Assembly (NCBI GenBank): GCA_004843345.1
Contig: CP039460.1
Location: 1,597,001 to 1,661,000, forward strand
Length of the DNA: 64,000 nt
Source of the DNA: Acetobacteraceae bacterium
GTDB taxonomy: Bacteria > Pseudomonadota > Alphaproteobacteria > Acetobacterales > Acetobacteraceae
Direction of reading: 5' to 3'
A program made the position numbers and the translations under genes. Below, piece by piece: positions 26,632 to 36,290 of this stretch. Position 1 is the stretch's first letter; every line of letters begins with the position of its first letter. Under the pieces are notes generated by a model. The model saw nothing but the letters and a program-made list of their open reading frames with translations. It was not told the origin of the DNA and searched no databases.

Positions 26632-28121
26632 CTGACTCTTCTCCAACCAAAACAGAATCTCCCTTAGAAGAGCAGGTTCTTTCAGAGACAGAAGCCAAGG
26701 AAAAATTTGGCGATTCTTTGACAGAGGAAGCACAAGCAGAATTTCAAGAAGATGCCGTGGAGGCTTTTTCTGCGCCAGAGGAGAAAAAACGGGAACTTTC
26801 AGAAGAGGAAGCTGCAGAAATTTTTGGCGATGGCCTTGTGCAAGAGGCGCAAACAGAATTTCGTGAGGATGCTGTTGAAGCCTTCACACAGGAAACGCAT
26901 TCAGAGGAAGAGGTTCTTTCTGAAAAAGAGGCAGAGGAGAAATTTGGAGAGGGGCTCGTTGCGGAAGCGCAGTCAGAGTTTCAAGAAGATGCCGTAGAGG
27001 CTTTCTCCCCGCTAGAGGAGGAAAAACAGGAACTTTCAGAAGAGGAAGCTGCACAGCCTACTGTAGCGCCAGATTATCTTTTGACGGACCAGGGAATACA
27101 GGCGCTTCTTTCCATTTTTTGGGATGGTTTTCAACGGGATGAGGATGAAAGAAAAGCCTTTTTTCAGGAAGCCTTATCCAAAGATGAATTTCAGTTTTTC
27201 CATTTACTTTCAGAGAGGAAAGCAACCTCTGATCTCGAATTTATTGAGGGTAAAATCAAGGGGATTGAAACCCCGCTAACGCAGACAAAAGAAGAAAAGG
27301 CCTTTGAATATTCTCAAGGATTAGCGCAAATCGCTATCCAAATGCGGGAATTGAGGGAAGTCAGAAGAAATGCAATTACGTTGCTTTCTTGGTGCATCGG
27401 CCTTTTTTCTATTTTGGCATTGGTTTCCGTAATTTTGTTCAGCACGCCACATCTTTCGCAGGGAAAAGCCACCTTATTGGCCTTTTTATTGGTTGTACCG
27501 GGGGGTGTGATTGGGCTTGCCGTCATTACGCTGGGTCGTGTTTGGGAATATTTCACCTTTATTCATGGCAGTGGCGAACCGATTAAGGAGTTGTCGGATC
27601 CTTCCTTGGTAGAGGCAGGCGATTTTCTGACAAAAGGGCTGGAAGGCATTGCTGAGAAGCATCTCCAAAATAAAAATGCGCTTCATTCTGTTTCAAAGTC
27701 CATTGAACAATCTATTCAAAGATTGATTTTAGCAGGTGGTTTACTCTGTTTCTCCGTGACCGTATGGATAAGCTTGGGGATTGCTTCAACGTTCCAAAAG
27801 TTTATCTCTTGGGAACATGTTGGCTTTTTCGTATTTACAAGCTTTTTCTTTTTTGTCGTGACCTTCTTTTTGCGCATTGGCTATTGGAAAAATCCAAAAT
27901 CGGCGAAAACATGGGGCTGGTGCTTTGCCTTGGCTGTCTTTATTTTTACGCTTTTTGGCGCAGGCGCTGTTGCCCGTGGGCCAATCCGTATCGATCCGGG
28001 CGCAATGCCGGAAATTTCGTCTTCTTGGATGCACAATCTCTCTCCAAATGGTTTTTTTGAAGGGCTGCGTGGTTGGTTCTATCCCGGTATAGCCTTAGAG
28101 CGGGTTTCTCCAAAATCGTGA
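26628..28121 (+). CDS. Large membrane protein with acidic N-terminal repeats
   Basis: 497 aa from GTG 26628, overlapping the exonuclease stop. Residues 17-143 hold three 39-40-residue acidic repeats plus a partial fourth, each beginning LSExEAxExFG and containing EDAVEAF. A helical middle (150-255, FFQEALSKDEFQFFHLLSER) precedes about five membrane helices between residues 255 and 450. No enzyme motif. The repeat motif also opens the protein at 25227-25727. Membrane protein with a large cytoplasmic or periplasmic acidic arm; function unknown. Confidence 0.7.
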   Translation: MTDSSPTKTESPLEEQVLSETEAKEKFGDSLTEEAQAEFQEDAVEAFSAPEEKKRELSEEEAAEIFGDGLVQEAQTEFREDAVEAFTQETHSEEEVLSEKEAEEKFGEGLVAEAQSEFQEDAVEAFSPLEEEKQELSEEEAAQPTVAPDYLLTDQGIQALLSIFWDGFQRDEDERKAFFQEALSKDEFQFFHLLSERKATSDLEFIEGKIKGIETPLTQTKEEKAFEYSQGLAQIAIQMRELREVRRNAITLLSWCIGLFSILALVSVILFSTPHLSQGKATLLAFLLVVPGGVIGLAVITLGRVWEYFTFIHGSGEPIKELSDPSLVEAGDFLTKGLEGIAEKHLQNKNALHSVSKSIEQSIQRLILAGGLLCFSVTVWISLGIASTFQKFISWEHVGFFVFTSFFFFVVTFFLRIGYWKNPKSAKTWGWCFALAVFIFTLFGAGAVARGPIRIDPGAMPEISSSWMHNLSPNGFFEGLRGWFYPGIALERVSPKS

Positions 28122-28468
28122 GAGCGCTTCTAAAAAAGGCCTCAAAGAGTGTCATGCTCTTTTTGGTCTGTGGTGTCTGGGCAGGGAATGCGTTAGGGGC
28201 TGCGCCTAAAGTAGCTTCGCCACCCAAAGACCTAGATGATCCTATTCCAGCGGCCGAAGCCAAAATGCCAGCGGAAGAATTAGAATTTCTTTCGCTAGGG
28301 GAATATTGGGGGGTGCGCACGGATATGGATGCCGCAGAGGGAGGAAATGGCGAGCGCAAAGTCATTGACAGCGCCTATAATTGGGACGATGAAGTTTCTG
28401 CTAAAAGGGAAGAAGAAGCCTTTAATGAGACAGAAAAATCTAAAAAAGCCCCTTCCCAAGATCATTGA
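28118..28468 (+). CDS. Small secreted acidic protein
   Basis: 116 aa from GTG 28118, again in a GTGA overlap with the previous stop; an in-frame ATG at 28073 would lie inside that gene. A signal peptide (SVMLFLVCGVWAGNALGA) is followed by an acidic, Lys-punctuated mature region (LDDPIPAAEAKMPAEELEFL). No family recognised. Last gene of the coupled exonuclease-membrane protein-secreted protein set. Confidence 0.6.
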   Translation: MRALLKKASKSVMLFLVCGVWAGNALGAAPKVASPPKDLDDPIPAAEAKMPAEELEFLSLGEYWGVRTDMDAAEGGNGERKVIDSAYNWDDEVSAKREEEAFNETEKSKKAPSQDH

Positions 28469-28470
28469 TT

Positions 28471-28508
28471 TTTAAAGATAAAATCCCCAGCCTTTTTAGG
28501 GTGGGGAT
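28471..28508 (-). terminator. Terminator of the restriction-modification operon
   Basis: ATCCCCA...TGGGGAT hairpin read on the minus strand and followed there by TTTTATCTTT; it lies just after the stop at 28516. Confidence 0.6.
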
Positions 28509-28515
28509 GTGAAAT

Positions 28516-31022
28516 TTATAATCTGGGTTTTTTAGAATCATATCCCATTAAAAACATCATTCTGCTGGAGCTACATTTTAATCCTGTATATTCGAGGCTG
28601 AAATCTTCATATCTTTTGAAATCAAAAACAGCATCATTCATGCGTCTTCCATTAAAAAGGCCAATTTTTTCTAAGAGCTGAAAATCAGGAATGCTTAATC
28701 CTGTTACTTTCCGAAAGAGACCAGGTTCGAGCTGTTCAATAATATCTCTAAGATACTCCTCTCGAAAATCTGTGAGATACATAAAAATAGGAATACGGGC
28801 AGCAAATTTTATGAGTTTTTCCTGTACTTGTTTTCGCAGGTTTTTATATTCTTTTTCTTCATCAGAGAGTTGTTTTTTTCTGCTTTATCTAGCACTTCAA
28901 GCGTATTCTTCTGTTTTAGTTTTTTGACAGATTCATTTTTTGAAATAAGTTGTTCAAAAATATTTCCTTCATCAGAAACTAAGCCTCGAAAGCCTTCGAT
29001 CCGCATTACAGCATCATAAACATCCTGATTTTCTAGGACACGGCGTAATGTTGAATCATCCACATTTACCAAAAGCGTATCTTCCCATTTGCGGGCTAGA
29101 AGATTTCCTGTTGTCCCGACTTCGGCCATATCAAAGATATTTTCAGCATTGATCTGCGTCATGCGGGCGCCGTCATATGCGATGACAGGTAGAAAGTTTA
29201 GAAATTCGGCAATGTTTTTCTCTCTTCCAACTTCATTGATATCTAATCGGCTAGAATAGGTAACAACTTGGCGCAAAGCTCGGTTCGGCGCAAAATCGAA
29301 AACGTAGCATTGTTTTTTTAAGATAATCTCAGGAGAGGAAAGTGTATCAGCAGGAAGTGTCCAAGGAGACTGCACTCGAAAAGCAGCTTGAAAATAAGTT
29401 TCCGGTCCTTGTGAATTCCGCAGCATTAAAATGCCACCCCAAGGTTTTACGGTTACACCCGTTGTGAGCTTTCCACAGGAAAGTGTAATTGTTTTCGTTG
29501 TTAAAGCATCTTGGGGAGAACCATGTATGTTTCCGCCATTCATGGCTTTCTTTACAGGTTCAATAGCTTTAGCCCCCATACCAGCCTTTGAGCCAGCGGC
29601 AACAATGACTTTATACTCGTTCCAAAAAGCATTTTCTGGAGCTTTTAAGAGGTTTGCCATTGCATCACAGGCGGAGACCGTTGGCATGTACCAAAAAGTG
29701 TGGCGCATAGCATCTCGAAAATATCCTTTATCAAAAGGCATTTGCGGGCGTTCATTGGTTTCAGTTTTTAACGTGTCAATTTCAGTCCTGCGTGCAACGC
29801 CCCGAATAACATCCAGCCAGCGTAAAACTTCAGCTTCATGTTTAAAATGTGCTGTTTTAGCAGAACCAGAAGCTTCAAAAAATTTATTTAAGTCAAAGCC
29901 ATCAAATTCACCGCCCATAGCAACTTCACGAATATCGCTTGGAAGCTCATAGGTCATGAGCATCATTCGGGGAAGAGCAGCGTAGGGGTTATGCTTGCTG
30001 GGATATTGAGTCGGCCAGTCTGTTTTTGCACGTTGTTCGTCGGTATAAGTCCAGTTGAAAATCTGGTCTTCGAGAAATTCGCCACCTTGAATAGCACGAA
30101 AAGGGGTACCTGAGAGATAAAGCCGGAAGTTAGACGTAATCGGCAAGCTTTTGGCTTCTTCCATTTGGTTTTCTGCTTTTTGTTCCTCTTTATCGCCGTC
30201 TTCGAATAAGTCTTTTGTGCTATCTCGCCATGCGCCGTAGTGATATTCATCAAAAATAACGCAATCCCAGTTAATTTCATGAATCCAGCGGTTTTTTTCT
30301 TTAATTTTTTTGTCAGATTTTCCTAAAATATCCTGAAGGGACGCAAAATAGACAAAAGGATTTTGTCCCAAAGAAGGTATTTGGTTATCCTCTGCTTTAT
30401 AAAATTTCCAGCCTTTAAAATCTATATGACGTTCTAAATCTTCTCTCCACGCACTGCTGACAGCAGGTTTGAATGTTAGGACGAGTAAGCGTTTCCAGCC
30501 CATTTTTAAAGCGAGTTGATAGGCTGTAAAGGTCTTCCCAAAACGCATTTTAGCGTTCCAGAGGAATTTGGCATCATGGTTAGGATTACGCTTGAATTGT
30601 TCTTGAAAATATTGGGCTGTTTTTTCAACGGCTTTTTGCTGTTCGGGACGCATTTCAAAAGAAAGGTCTCTTGAAAGATCGATTTCTTTTCCTTTTCTTA
30701 AGGAAAGAATAACGGATTTCACTTCCTCTTTAGAAACGCGAAACCATTCGCCTTTTTCTCGTTGAATGCCTAATTTTTCCAACGCTTTATGGACAGTATG
30801 ATCTGTGAAGGCAGAGCCATCCTCTTTAAGCGCAGATTCATCTAAAACAATTTTCCATGATTTCTCTCCCGGTCGAATAATTGGAAATTGTTCTTTAATC
30901 CGCTCTTCTGCGTTTCGAGTGGTATATCCAATTTTTAGAAGGTCTGGATAATGCTTATCTTCATAGGCATAGATGCGAGGATTGGCATTTGAAAGGGGAG
31001 GAAGGGCTAGAGACTTGCTCAT
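28516..31022 (-). pseudogene. Restriction subunit: GIY-YIG-like nuclease plus DEAD-type helicase, frameshifted near 3' end
   Basis: Starts at ATG 31022 in an ATGA overlap with the upstream methyltransferase gene. Residues about 15-60 resemble a T5orf172/Mug113 GIY-YIG unit (RIYAYEDKHYPDLLKIGYTT). The helicase core follows: Walker-A-like KMRFGKTFTAYQ, DEYH Walker B, YLSGTPFRA. The main frame stops at 28809 after an A7 run (T7 at 28873-28879). In the -1 frame coding continues without stop (KQLSDEEKEYKNLRKQVQE) to 28516, so an intact product of about 835 aa is one base away. The run reads A AAA AAC in frame, the form of a -1 slippery heptamer. Functional status is uncertain. Confidence 0.8.
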
Positions 31023-32764
31023 GCGTCTTCTCCGTCCATATTTTCTTCGGAAGGCCATTCCCGAATGCGTGAAGCAATAAATTCCTGTTGTTGCTCCGTT
31101 AGATTAAAATATTTGTAAAGCTTTTCATCTGTCCATTGTTCAGACATATCCATGATAGGAACAAAATTATAAACACGAGCCGGAATGTCTTGAGATACTA
31201 AGGAGCAAGAAATCAGAAAACGAAAAAATTTCGTTTTCATGTAAGTGGCAAGATTTTCGGCTTCTTCTAAGGTGTCATATGCTCCAATGACAAGATAGGT
31301 TTCGTTGCAAACTGTATCTGGCGGCAAAATATCAATTTTTGAAAAGATTCTATATTTACCATCCTTTCCCGTCATACCACCATGGTCAAAGGCGGCCCTT
31401 CCAGTGATTACTTTATACTTGTTGATTATTTTATGGCCAGCTGTAATTTTCTCTCTTGGGTAAGGTCCCTCGCCACTTTGCCAGCGGAGATTTATGTAAT
31501 CAGATTGTTTTTCTTCTTCTGGTACAGTTTCAACAGGTCTGGCAAATGTTCTGGGGCCAAAGGGACGGGAGTTTGAAACCTGTTGGCTCATGACGCATCT
31601 CCCATTTCGAGAGGACGTGCTGTTGTGCTGAGTCCGAAGGGCTTGCGAGATGAGACTTGAGCTGACATGGTTTTGCCCATTGCCCATTGCCCATTGCCCA
31701 TTGCCCATTGCCCATTGCCCATTGCCCATTGCCCATTGCCCATTGCCCATTGCCCATGTCAAGTTTTTTTAAGATTTTTCTTAAAATAGGCACGGCTTGA
31801 TTCTGGCGGATAAGGATATCGAATTCGTTGAGTGGGCGGTTAGAAGTCGAGTGTTTTTCACCTGCAATAGAAACAAATTCACAATCCCCCTTATAATGTC
31901 GATCCCAGAGGAAGTAGCAGACACCACCAGCAATATCGACGCCAGGAAAGACTTCAGAGGAAAGTTCGTAATCCACAAGTTTTTTAATACGCTTATCGTT
32001 AAGCATTTCTTCTCTGAATTTATCTAAGCCTTTACCACCCCCCATCCAGCGAGAAGGGACGATAAAGCACATATAAGCTGGATTAAGCTGTTTTGCGGCT
32101 TCAATAAATTTATTGTAGATCGGAGAGGCGCTTCTGCCAGAACCGCCATCGGCGAGTTGGTAAGGAGGATTGCCAATAATAACATCGAATTTCATAGCTA
32201 AAAGTTCTTTTGGGACATTGTTATGGATAAAACTGTAAGCGTAGTCTTCTCCGCCTTGTTCTAAGCGGTCGTAATTTTTCTGTGAGGCGCCACAAAAAGA
32301 GCATTTCCCTTTTTTATTCCAGTCATGTTGCGTGGGAAGGTAAAAAATATTTCCTTCCTCCCGTGTGAAAATATTACAGGCGGAATACTCTCCGTTTGCT
32401 TTTTTGGAGCAGTAAAGAGAGCGTCTGGAAATCATTCCTGTTAATTCGCCTGTACTAAGACCAAAAATTTGTTTGGTGAAAATATGATTTAAACGTTCCT
32501 GTAAGTCAGGGATTTCTTGCTTTAGGCCTCGGATTAAACGTTTAGCAATTTCCCGTAAAAAACACCTGATTTACAAAAAGGGTCTAAAAATCGACTTTCT
32601 GGACTGCTGAAAAGTTCTTTTGGCAGCATATTCAGCATATAATTCGCCATTTTAGGCGGCGTAAAGACTTCATCTGCACTTAAATTGGCAAGGCAGGTCA
32701 ATACATCCGTGGATGATTTTCCATAGTCCCAAGCGTCTATTTTAATATCAGCGATTTCCAGCAT
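31019..32764 (-). pseudogene. DNA adenine methyltransferase (Eco57I-like), repeat-containing and frame-disrupted
   Basis: Three segments make one protein: 32764-32534 (motif I FLDPFCKSGVF), a middle segment open to 31530 (cysteine cluster YCSKKANG...CSFCGASQ; motif IV IGNPPYQ; SRWMGGG) and a third in the first frame to 31019 (SNSRPFGPRTFARP). The first break is at a T6 run (A6 at 32557-32562 on plus); one more T gives KSGVFLREIAKRL. The second is the 7-bp repeat at 31674-31757: with 12 copies the middle segment runs out of frame and stops after about 60 residues, with 11 or 14 copies it joins the tail. Family members methylate the N6 of adenine. N and C pieces share a frame, the middle does not. 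Confidence 0.8.
31674..31757. repeat. 12 tandem copies of a 7-bp unit inside the methyltransferase gene
   Basis: TGCCCAT x 12 on plus, ATGGGCA on the coding strand, all copies identical. Because the unit is 7 bases, three copies encode MGNGQWA and every frame reads the same heptapeptide, so no stop arises within the tract. A change of one copy shifts the downstream frame. This is the classic architecture of phase-variable restriction-modification genes. Confidence 0.97.
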
Positions 32765-32780
32765 CTCAAATTATCCTTGT

Positions 32781-33446
32781 TTAAGATAGAAACGGTGCAT
32801 TCCAAATTTGATCGTAGCGAACAGGAAGCCAAATATGTTGCTCTTGAGGGAGAAAAGCCTCTTCGCCAATATCAGAGAAAAGATTAAGGGTTCTGCTGTC
32901 ACTTTTTGTAATCAGGTGGCTAAATGAAAATTCTTTTCTTTGAATGAGAAAATCTGGAAGCTGTGTCCATTCGCTAAAGAAAATAGGTGTTTCCACTCCT
33001 GCCATTTTATAGGTGAGGGCATTTCCATGTACGATATTATGTTCGAGAATAAAGTTAACGGATTTTTCAAGTTTTACTTTTTTTTCAGCAGAAAATGTTT
33101 TTAAAAATTTCTTTGGATAGCCTTTAAAAAAAGCCTCTTTTAAGCGTTTTCGGCAGGTTTCAACATTATCATAGAGAATTTCGATGCCATAAAGGGAGGC
33201 TAATCCCATGATTGCGTCAAATTCCCATTCTTTTTGAATGCGTGTCTTAGAAATTTTGTTAAGTTTACGTTCTAAAACTTCAAGAAGAAAATTGCCATCA
33301 CCGCAGGCTGGCTCTAAAAAACGTGCTTCTAATCTTTCGGCCTGTTCATGAACCATATTTACCATGGCTTTTATTTCACGTTGTCCCGTAAAAACTTCGC
33401 CATGATGCTCAACCCGTTTTTTAGAGTTTATTCGAGAAATGCTCAT
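32781..33446 (-). CDS. Adenine methyltransferase-like protein, first gene of the restriction-modification operon
   Basis: 221 aa from ATG. A HHGEVFTGQREIKAMVN N-terminal block and the SAM-binding motif FLEPACGDGNFLLEVLERK (motif I) are clear; the catalytic NPPY motif typical of N6-adenine enzymes is not present, so it may rely on its partner or be a recognition or accessory subunit. 16 bases separate its stop from the next methyltransferase. Associated genes: methyltransferase at 31019-32764 and helicase-nuclease at 28516-31022. Confidence 0.75.
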   Translation of the reverse strand: MSISRINSKKRVEHHGEVFTGQREIKAMVNMVHEQAERLEARFLEPACGDGNFLLEVLERKLNKISKTRIQKEWEFDAIMGLASLYGIEILYDNVETCRKRLKEAFFKGYPKKFLKTFSAEKKVKLEKSVNFILEHNIVHGNALTYKMAGVETPIFFSEWTQLPDFLIQRKEFSFSHLITKSDSRTLNLFSDIGEEAFLPQEQHIWLPVRYDQIWNAPFLS

Positions 33447-33514
33447 TGAATATTTTTTAAGCCTTAAAGAAGTATTTTTATCTATGTCTTACTTTTAAAG
33501 AGATTTGAGGAATA

Positions 33515-33546
33515 GAAAACCCCATTTCTTGCGAAATGGGGTTTTC
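33515..33546 (-). terminator. guaC terminator
   Basis: GAAAACCCCATTTC / GAAATGGGGTTTTC, a 14-bp perfect stem with TTGC loop, 26 bases after the guaC stop. It separates guaC from the restriction-modification genes. Confidence 0.92.
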
Positions 33547-33572
33547 TTATGATTTGCACAAAGTAAAAAAAA

Positions 33573-34613
33573 TTAAGCGTTGAAAACGCGGTTTTCCTGT
33601 TCGGCAACACGGATAAAAGTGGTGCGTTTTGTCAGTTCCTTAAGCTTTTCTGCGCCGACATAGGTGCAGGCAGAGCGGAGCCCTCCAAGGAAATCTTTAA
33701 CCGTATCTTCAACTTTCCCCTTCATCGGGATTTTAACGGTTTTCCCTTCGGAGGCACGGTATTCTGCGACACCGCCCGCATGTTTTCCCATAGCGGTTGC
33801 GGAGCTCATACCGTAGAAAAGGCGGTATTTTTTGCCGTTTTCCTCAACAATTTCGCCACCTGATTCTTCATGTCCTGCGAGCATACCGCCCAACATGACG
33901 AAATCAGCACCGCCGCCGAAGGCCTTGGCGAGGTCGCCCGGAATGGTGCAGCCGCCATCAGAAATAATTTGCGCACTGAGGCCATGGGCGGCATCTGCGC
34001 ATTCAATCACAGCGGAAAGCTGGGGATAGCCAACGCCTGTTTTGACCCGGGTGGTGCAGACTGATCCCGGACCAATTCCGACTTTAATAACGTCTGCGCC
34101 AGCGAGGACCAGTTCCTCGACCATTTCGCCTGTGACGACATTTCCAGCAATAATGACATGTTTTGGAAAATGTTTGCGTGTTTTCTTCACAAACTCAACG
34201 AAATGTTCTGAATAGCCGTTGGCGACATCAATGCAGATCATTTTTAGATCCGCAGAAATCGCTGTAATTTCTGTGAGTTTTTTAAAATCCTCATCAGACG
34301 TGCCACAGGACACCATGAAATAATTTTGTTCCTCGGCAGAGGCTGTTTTAAGGAACTCTTTCCATTGTCCAACGGTATAATGTTTATGGATAGCGGTAAG
34401 AATTTTAAACTCGGCAAGAGCCTTCGCCATTTTGAACGTGCCAACGGAATCCATGTTTGCCGCAATAATAGGCACACCTTCCCAAACGGTTTGTGCGTGT
34501 TTGAATGTAAAACGCCGGCAGAGATTCACTTGGGATCGGCTTTTTAAGGTGGAGCGTTTAGGGCGGATGAGAACATCTTTAAAACCAAGTTTAAGATCTT
34601 GTTCGATACGCAT
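33573..34613 (-). CDS. guaC: GMP reductase
   Basis: NADPH-dependent GMP to IMP conversion. 346 aa, matching GuaC, and lacking the CBS domains of IMP dehydrogenase. Seen: [32 protein letters not shown], the catalytic loop [22 protein letters not shown] with Cys, and [25 protein letters not shown]. Start ATG 34613. Single gene with its own terminator. Confidence 0.96.
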   Translation of the reverse strand: MRIEQDLKLGFKDVLIRPKRSTLKSRSQVNLCRRFTFKHAQTVWEGVPIIAANMDSVGTFKMAKALAEFKILTAIHKHYTVGQWKEFLKTASAEEQNYFMVSCGTSDEDFKKLTEITAISADLKMICIDVANGYSEHFVEFVKKTRKHFPKHVIIAGNVVTGEMVEELVLAGADVIKVGIGPGSVCTTRVKTGVGYPQLSAVIECADAAHGLSAQIISDGGCTIPGDLAKAFGGGADFVMLGGMLAGHEESGGEIVEENGKKYRLFYGMSSATAMGKHAGGVAEYRASEGKTVKIPMKGKVEDTVKDFLGGLRSACTYVGAEKLKELTKRTTFIRVAEQENRVFNA

Positions 34614-34720
34614 GATTTAGCTTTTTTCCTATGGTATAGTGAAGAATAGAGTGGAAAAAGCAAAAGTCTTTTTCCTATCTACTCTAAAGCAAAACCTTCT
34701 GATGGAAAAGGAAAGAATAA

Positions 34721-35170
34721 ATGCGTATCGATTATGGAAAGCTCATCCCTGAAGGTGTTGCTAGACTTTATAAAGTGCATGAATATATCATGCAGTCAGG
34801 TGTTGATCCTGTTTTAGCTGAGTTGGCTTCTTTGCGGGCGTCTCAAATCAATGGCTGTGCTTTTTGCATTGAGCTTCATTCAAATATTCTGCGTAAGCAG
34901 GGTGTTTCTTTTGAAAAATTACTTTTGGTTTCCGCATGGCGTGAGGCAGGCAATGTTTTTAATGCAAAAGAACAGGCTGTTTTAAACTGGAGTGAAAGCT
35001 TGACGCATCTTCCTCAGACCCATGCGCCGGATGCTGATTTTGAAAAAATGACAGCGCAGTTTAGTGGGGATGAAATTGCAAAATTCACCCTCTCTATCGG
35101 CCTCACCAACGCTTATAACAGAATTGCAGTTGGTCTGCGCCACGAGCCAGAGGCTGCTTCAAAGTCCTGA
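34721..35170 (+). CDS. AhpD-like/carboxymuconolactone decarboxylase-family protein
   Basis: 149 aa with the redox pair CAFCIELH (Cys-x-x-Cys followed by His), the AhpD-type peroxidase centre, and AVLNWSESLTHL in the second half. It probably acts in peroxide handling as a thiol-dependent alkylhydroperoxidase. Start ATG after GGAAAGG. Monocistronic, with a terminator 75 bases after. Confidence 0.85.
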   Translation: MRIDYGKLIPEGVARLYKVHEYIMQSGVDPVLAELASLRASQINGCAFCIELHSNILRKQGVSFEKLLLVSAWREAGNVFNAKEQAVLNWSESLTHLPQTHAPDADFEKMTAQFSGDEIAKFTLSIGLTNAYNRIAVGLRHEPEAASKS

Positions 35171-35245
35171 TGATGAAGGGGGAGGCTCGTCTATAGTGTC
35201 ATTGAATTTATGAGAACCCTATATCGAAAGAAATGATCGAAGTGC

Positions 35246-35281
35246 AAAACGCCCCTTTAATGAAAATTAAAGGGGCGTTTT
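35246..35281. terminator. Bidirectional terminator between the AhpD-like gene and fghA
   Basis: AAAACGCCCCTTTA / TAAAGGGGCGTTTT, perfect stem with A- and T-flanks in both directions. Confidence 0.92.
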
Positions 35282-35303
35282 ATAAAGCATTTTTTTGAAA
35301 AGA

Positions 35304-36200
35304 TCAGTGCTTATCGTTGTGCAGGTAAAGTGAATGGAATTCAATATGGCTTTGGATAAAGCTTTGGATAAACCAATAAGAGTGATCGAATTTCTCATGG
35401 GCACGGAAAATCACGGATTGGCTCACTTTATCGGCAACATTGAGAAAATTCTTAGGAAGAAGCTGTCCGTCATGCAGGAATTTATCTTCTTTCCCCTGAT
35501 CAATCAGAATAGGCGTGTTATGACGGCGGCCATCTTGGAGAAGATGTGTCGGATCATAGGCTTTGCCTTCGGCTGGATCATTGAAATAAAGCTTTGCGGC
35601 ATCTATGCCCCACTGACATTTTGAAGGGTTTGTTGCAGGCGCAAAGGCAGAAACAGAAAGCCATTTTTCAGGTTCTTTTAAACCAAAATTGAGTGCTCCC
35701 ATGCCTCCCATAGAGTGCCCCATAATGCTTTTTCTGTCATTATCGAGCCATAATTGAGACGCAACCAGCTTGGGGAGTTCCTCGCTGATATAGTCATACA
35801 TTTTATAATGCTTAGACCAAGGCTCTTTTGTCGCATTGAGGTAGTAGCCTGCGCCTTCACCGATCCACCAGCAATCCTCGACTTTATCCAGATTGCAATT
35901 ACGGGGAGATGTGTCGGGACAAACGAGCGCAATATTATGCTGATTTACAAAAGGAAGTGCGCCAGATTTGGTAATAAAGGTTTTGTGATGAGAGGTAAGC
36001 CCTGCCAGCGCCATGATGTAAGGCGTTCTGCCTTTGCAATCGATACCTTTCTTTCGTGCTGCCATATCTTTCAAAGCACGGCGAGGGAGGAAAACGGAAA
36101 ATTTTGCCTCGGCATTCAGTGCTGTTGAGTGGTGCTTATAAAAGCGGATTTCACCATCGAAAGCGGCGCTTGAAGCAATAAGTTCTAAAGAATCTGTCAT
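35304..36200 (-). CDS. fghA: S-formylglutathione hydrolase
   Basis: Hydrolyses S-formylglutathione to formate and glutathione, the second step of formaldehyde detoxification. 298 aa from ATG 36200, preceded by AAAGGAAA; the longer frame to 36269 lacks such a site. Nucleophile elbow IMGHSMGGMGAL with Ser, catalytic His near the C terminus (EKFDHSYWFI), LIDQGKEDKF aspartate region. Belongs with frmA at 38117 although two other genes lie between. Confidence 0.93.
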   Translation of the reverse strand: MTDSLELIASSAAFDGEIRFYKHHSTALNAEAKFSVFLPRRALKDMAARKKGIDCKGRTPYIMALAGLTSHHKTFITKSGALPFVNQHNIALVCPDTSPRNCNLDKVEDCWWIGEGAGYYLNATKEPWSKHYKMYDYISEELPKLVASQLWLDNDRKSIMGHSMGGMGALNFGLKEPEKWLSVSAFAPATNPSKCQWGIDAAKLYFNDPAEGKAYDPTHLLQDGRRHNTPILIDQGKEDKFLHDGQLLPKNFLNVADKVSQSVIFRAHEKFDHSYWFIQSFIQSHIEFHSLYLHNDKH

Positions 36201-36290
36201 GAAATTTCCTTTTCGGTATAGAGACCGATTTTCTTCTATTTTAAGTAGGTCTTTCTTGGATTTCATCAAGGGGAAGAGAAGGGGATTTAC

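Noticed and set aside
31382-31576. 64-aa plus-strand ORF opposite the methyltransferase tail
   Set aside because: Shadow of the minus-strand gene; no independent start signal.
31674-31757. CRISPR array
   Set aside because: Units are 7 bp and contiguous without spacers; it is a simple sequence repeat.
31530-32435. Independent 301-aa methyltransferase gene
   Set aside because: Motif I is in the preceding frame fragment and the last 60 residues are out-of-frame sequence past the repeat; it is one part of a disrupted gene.
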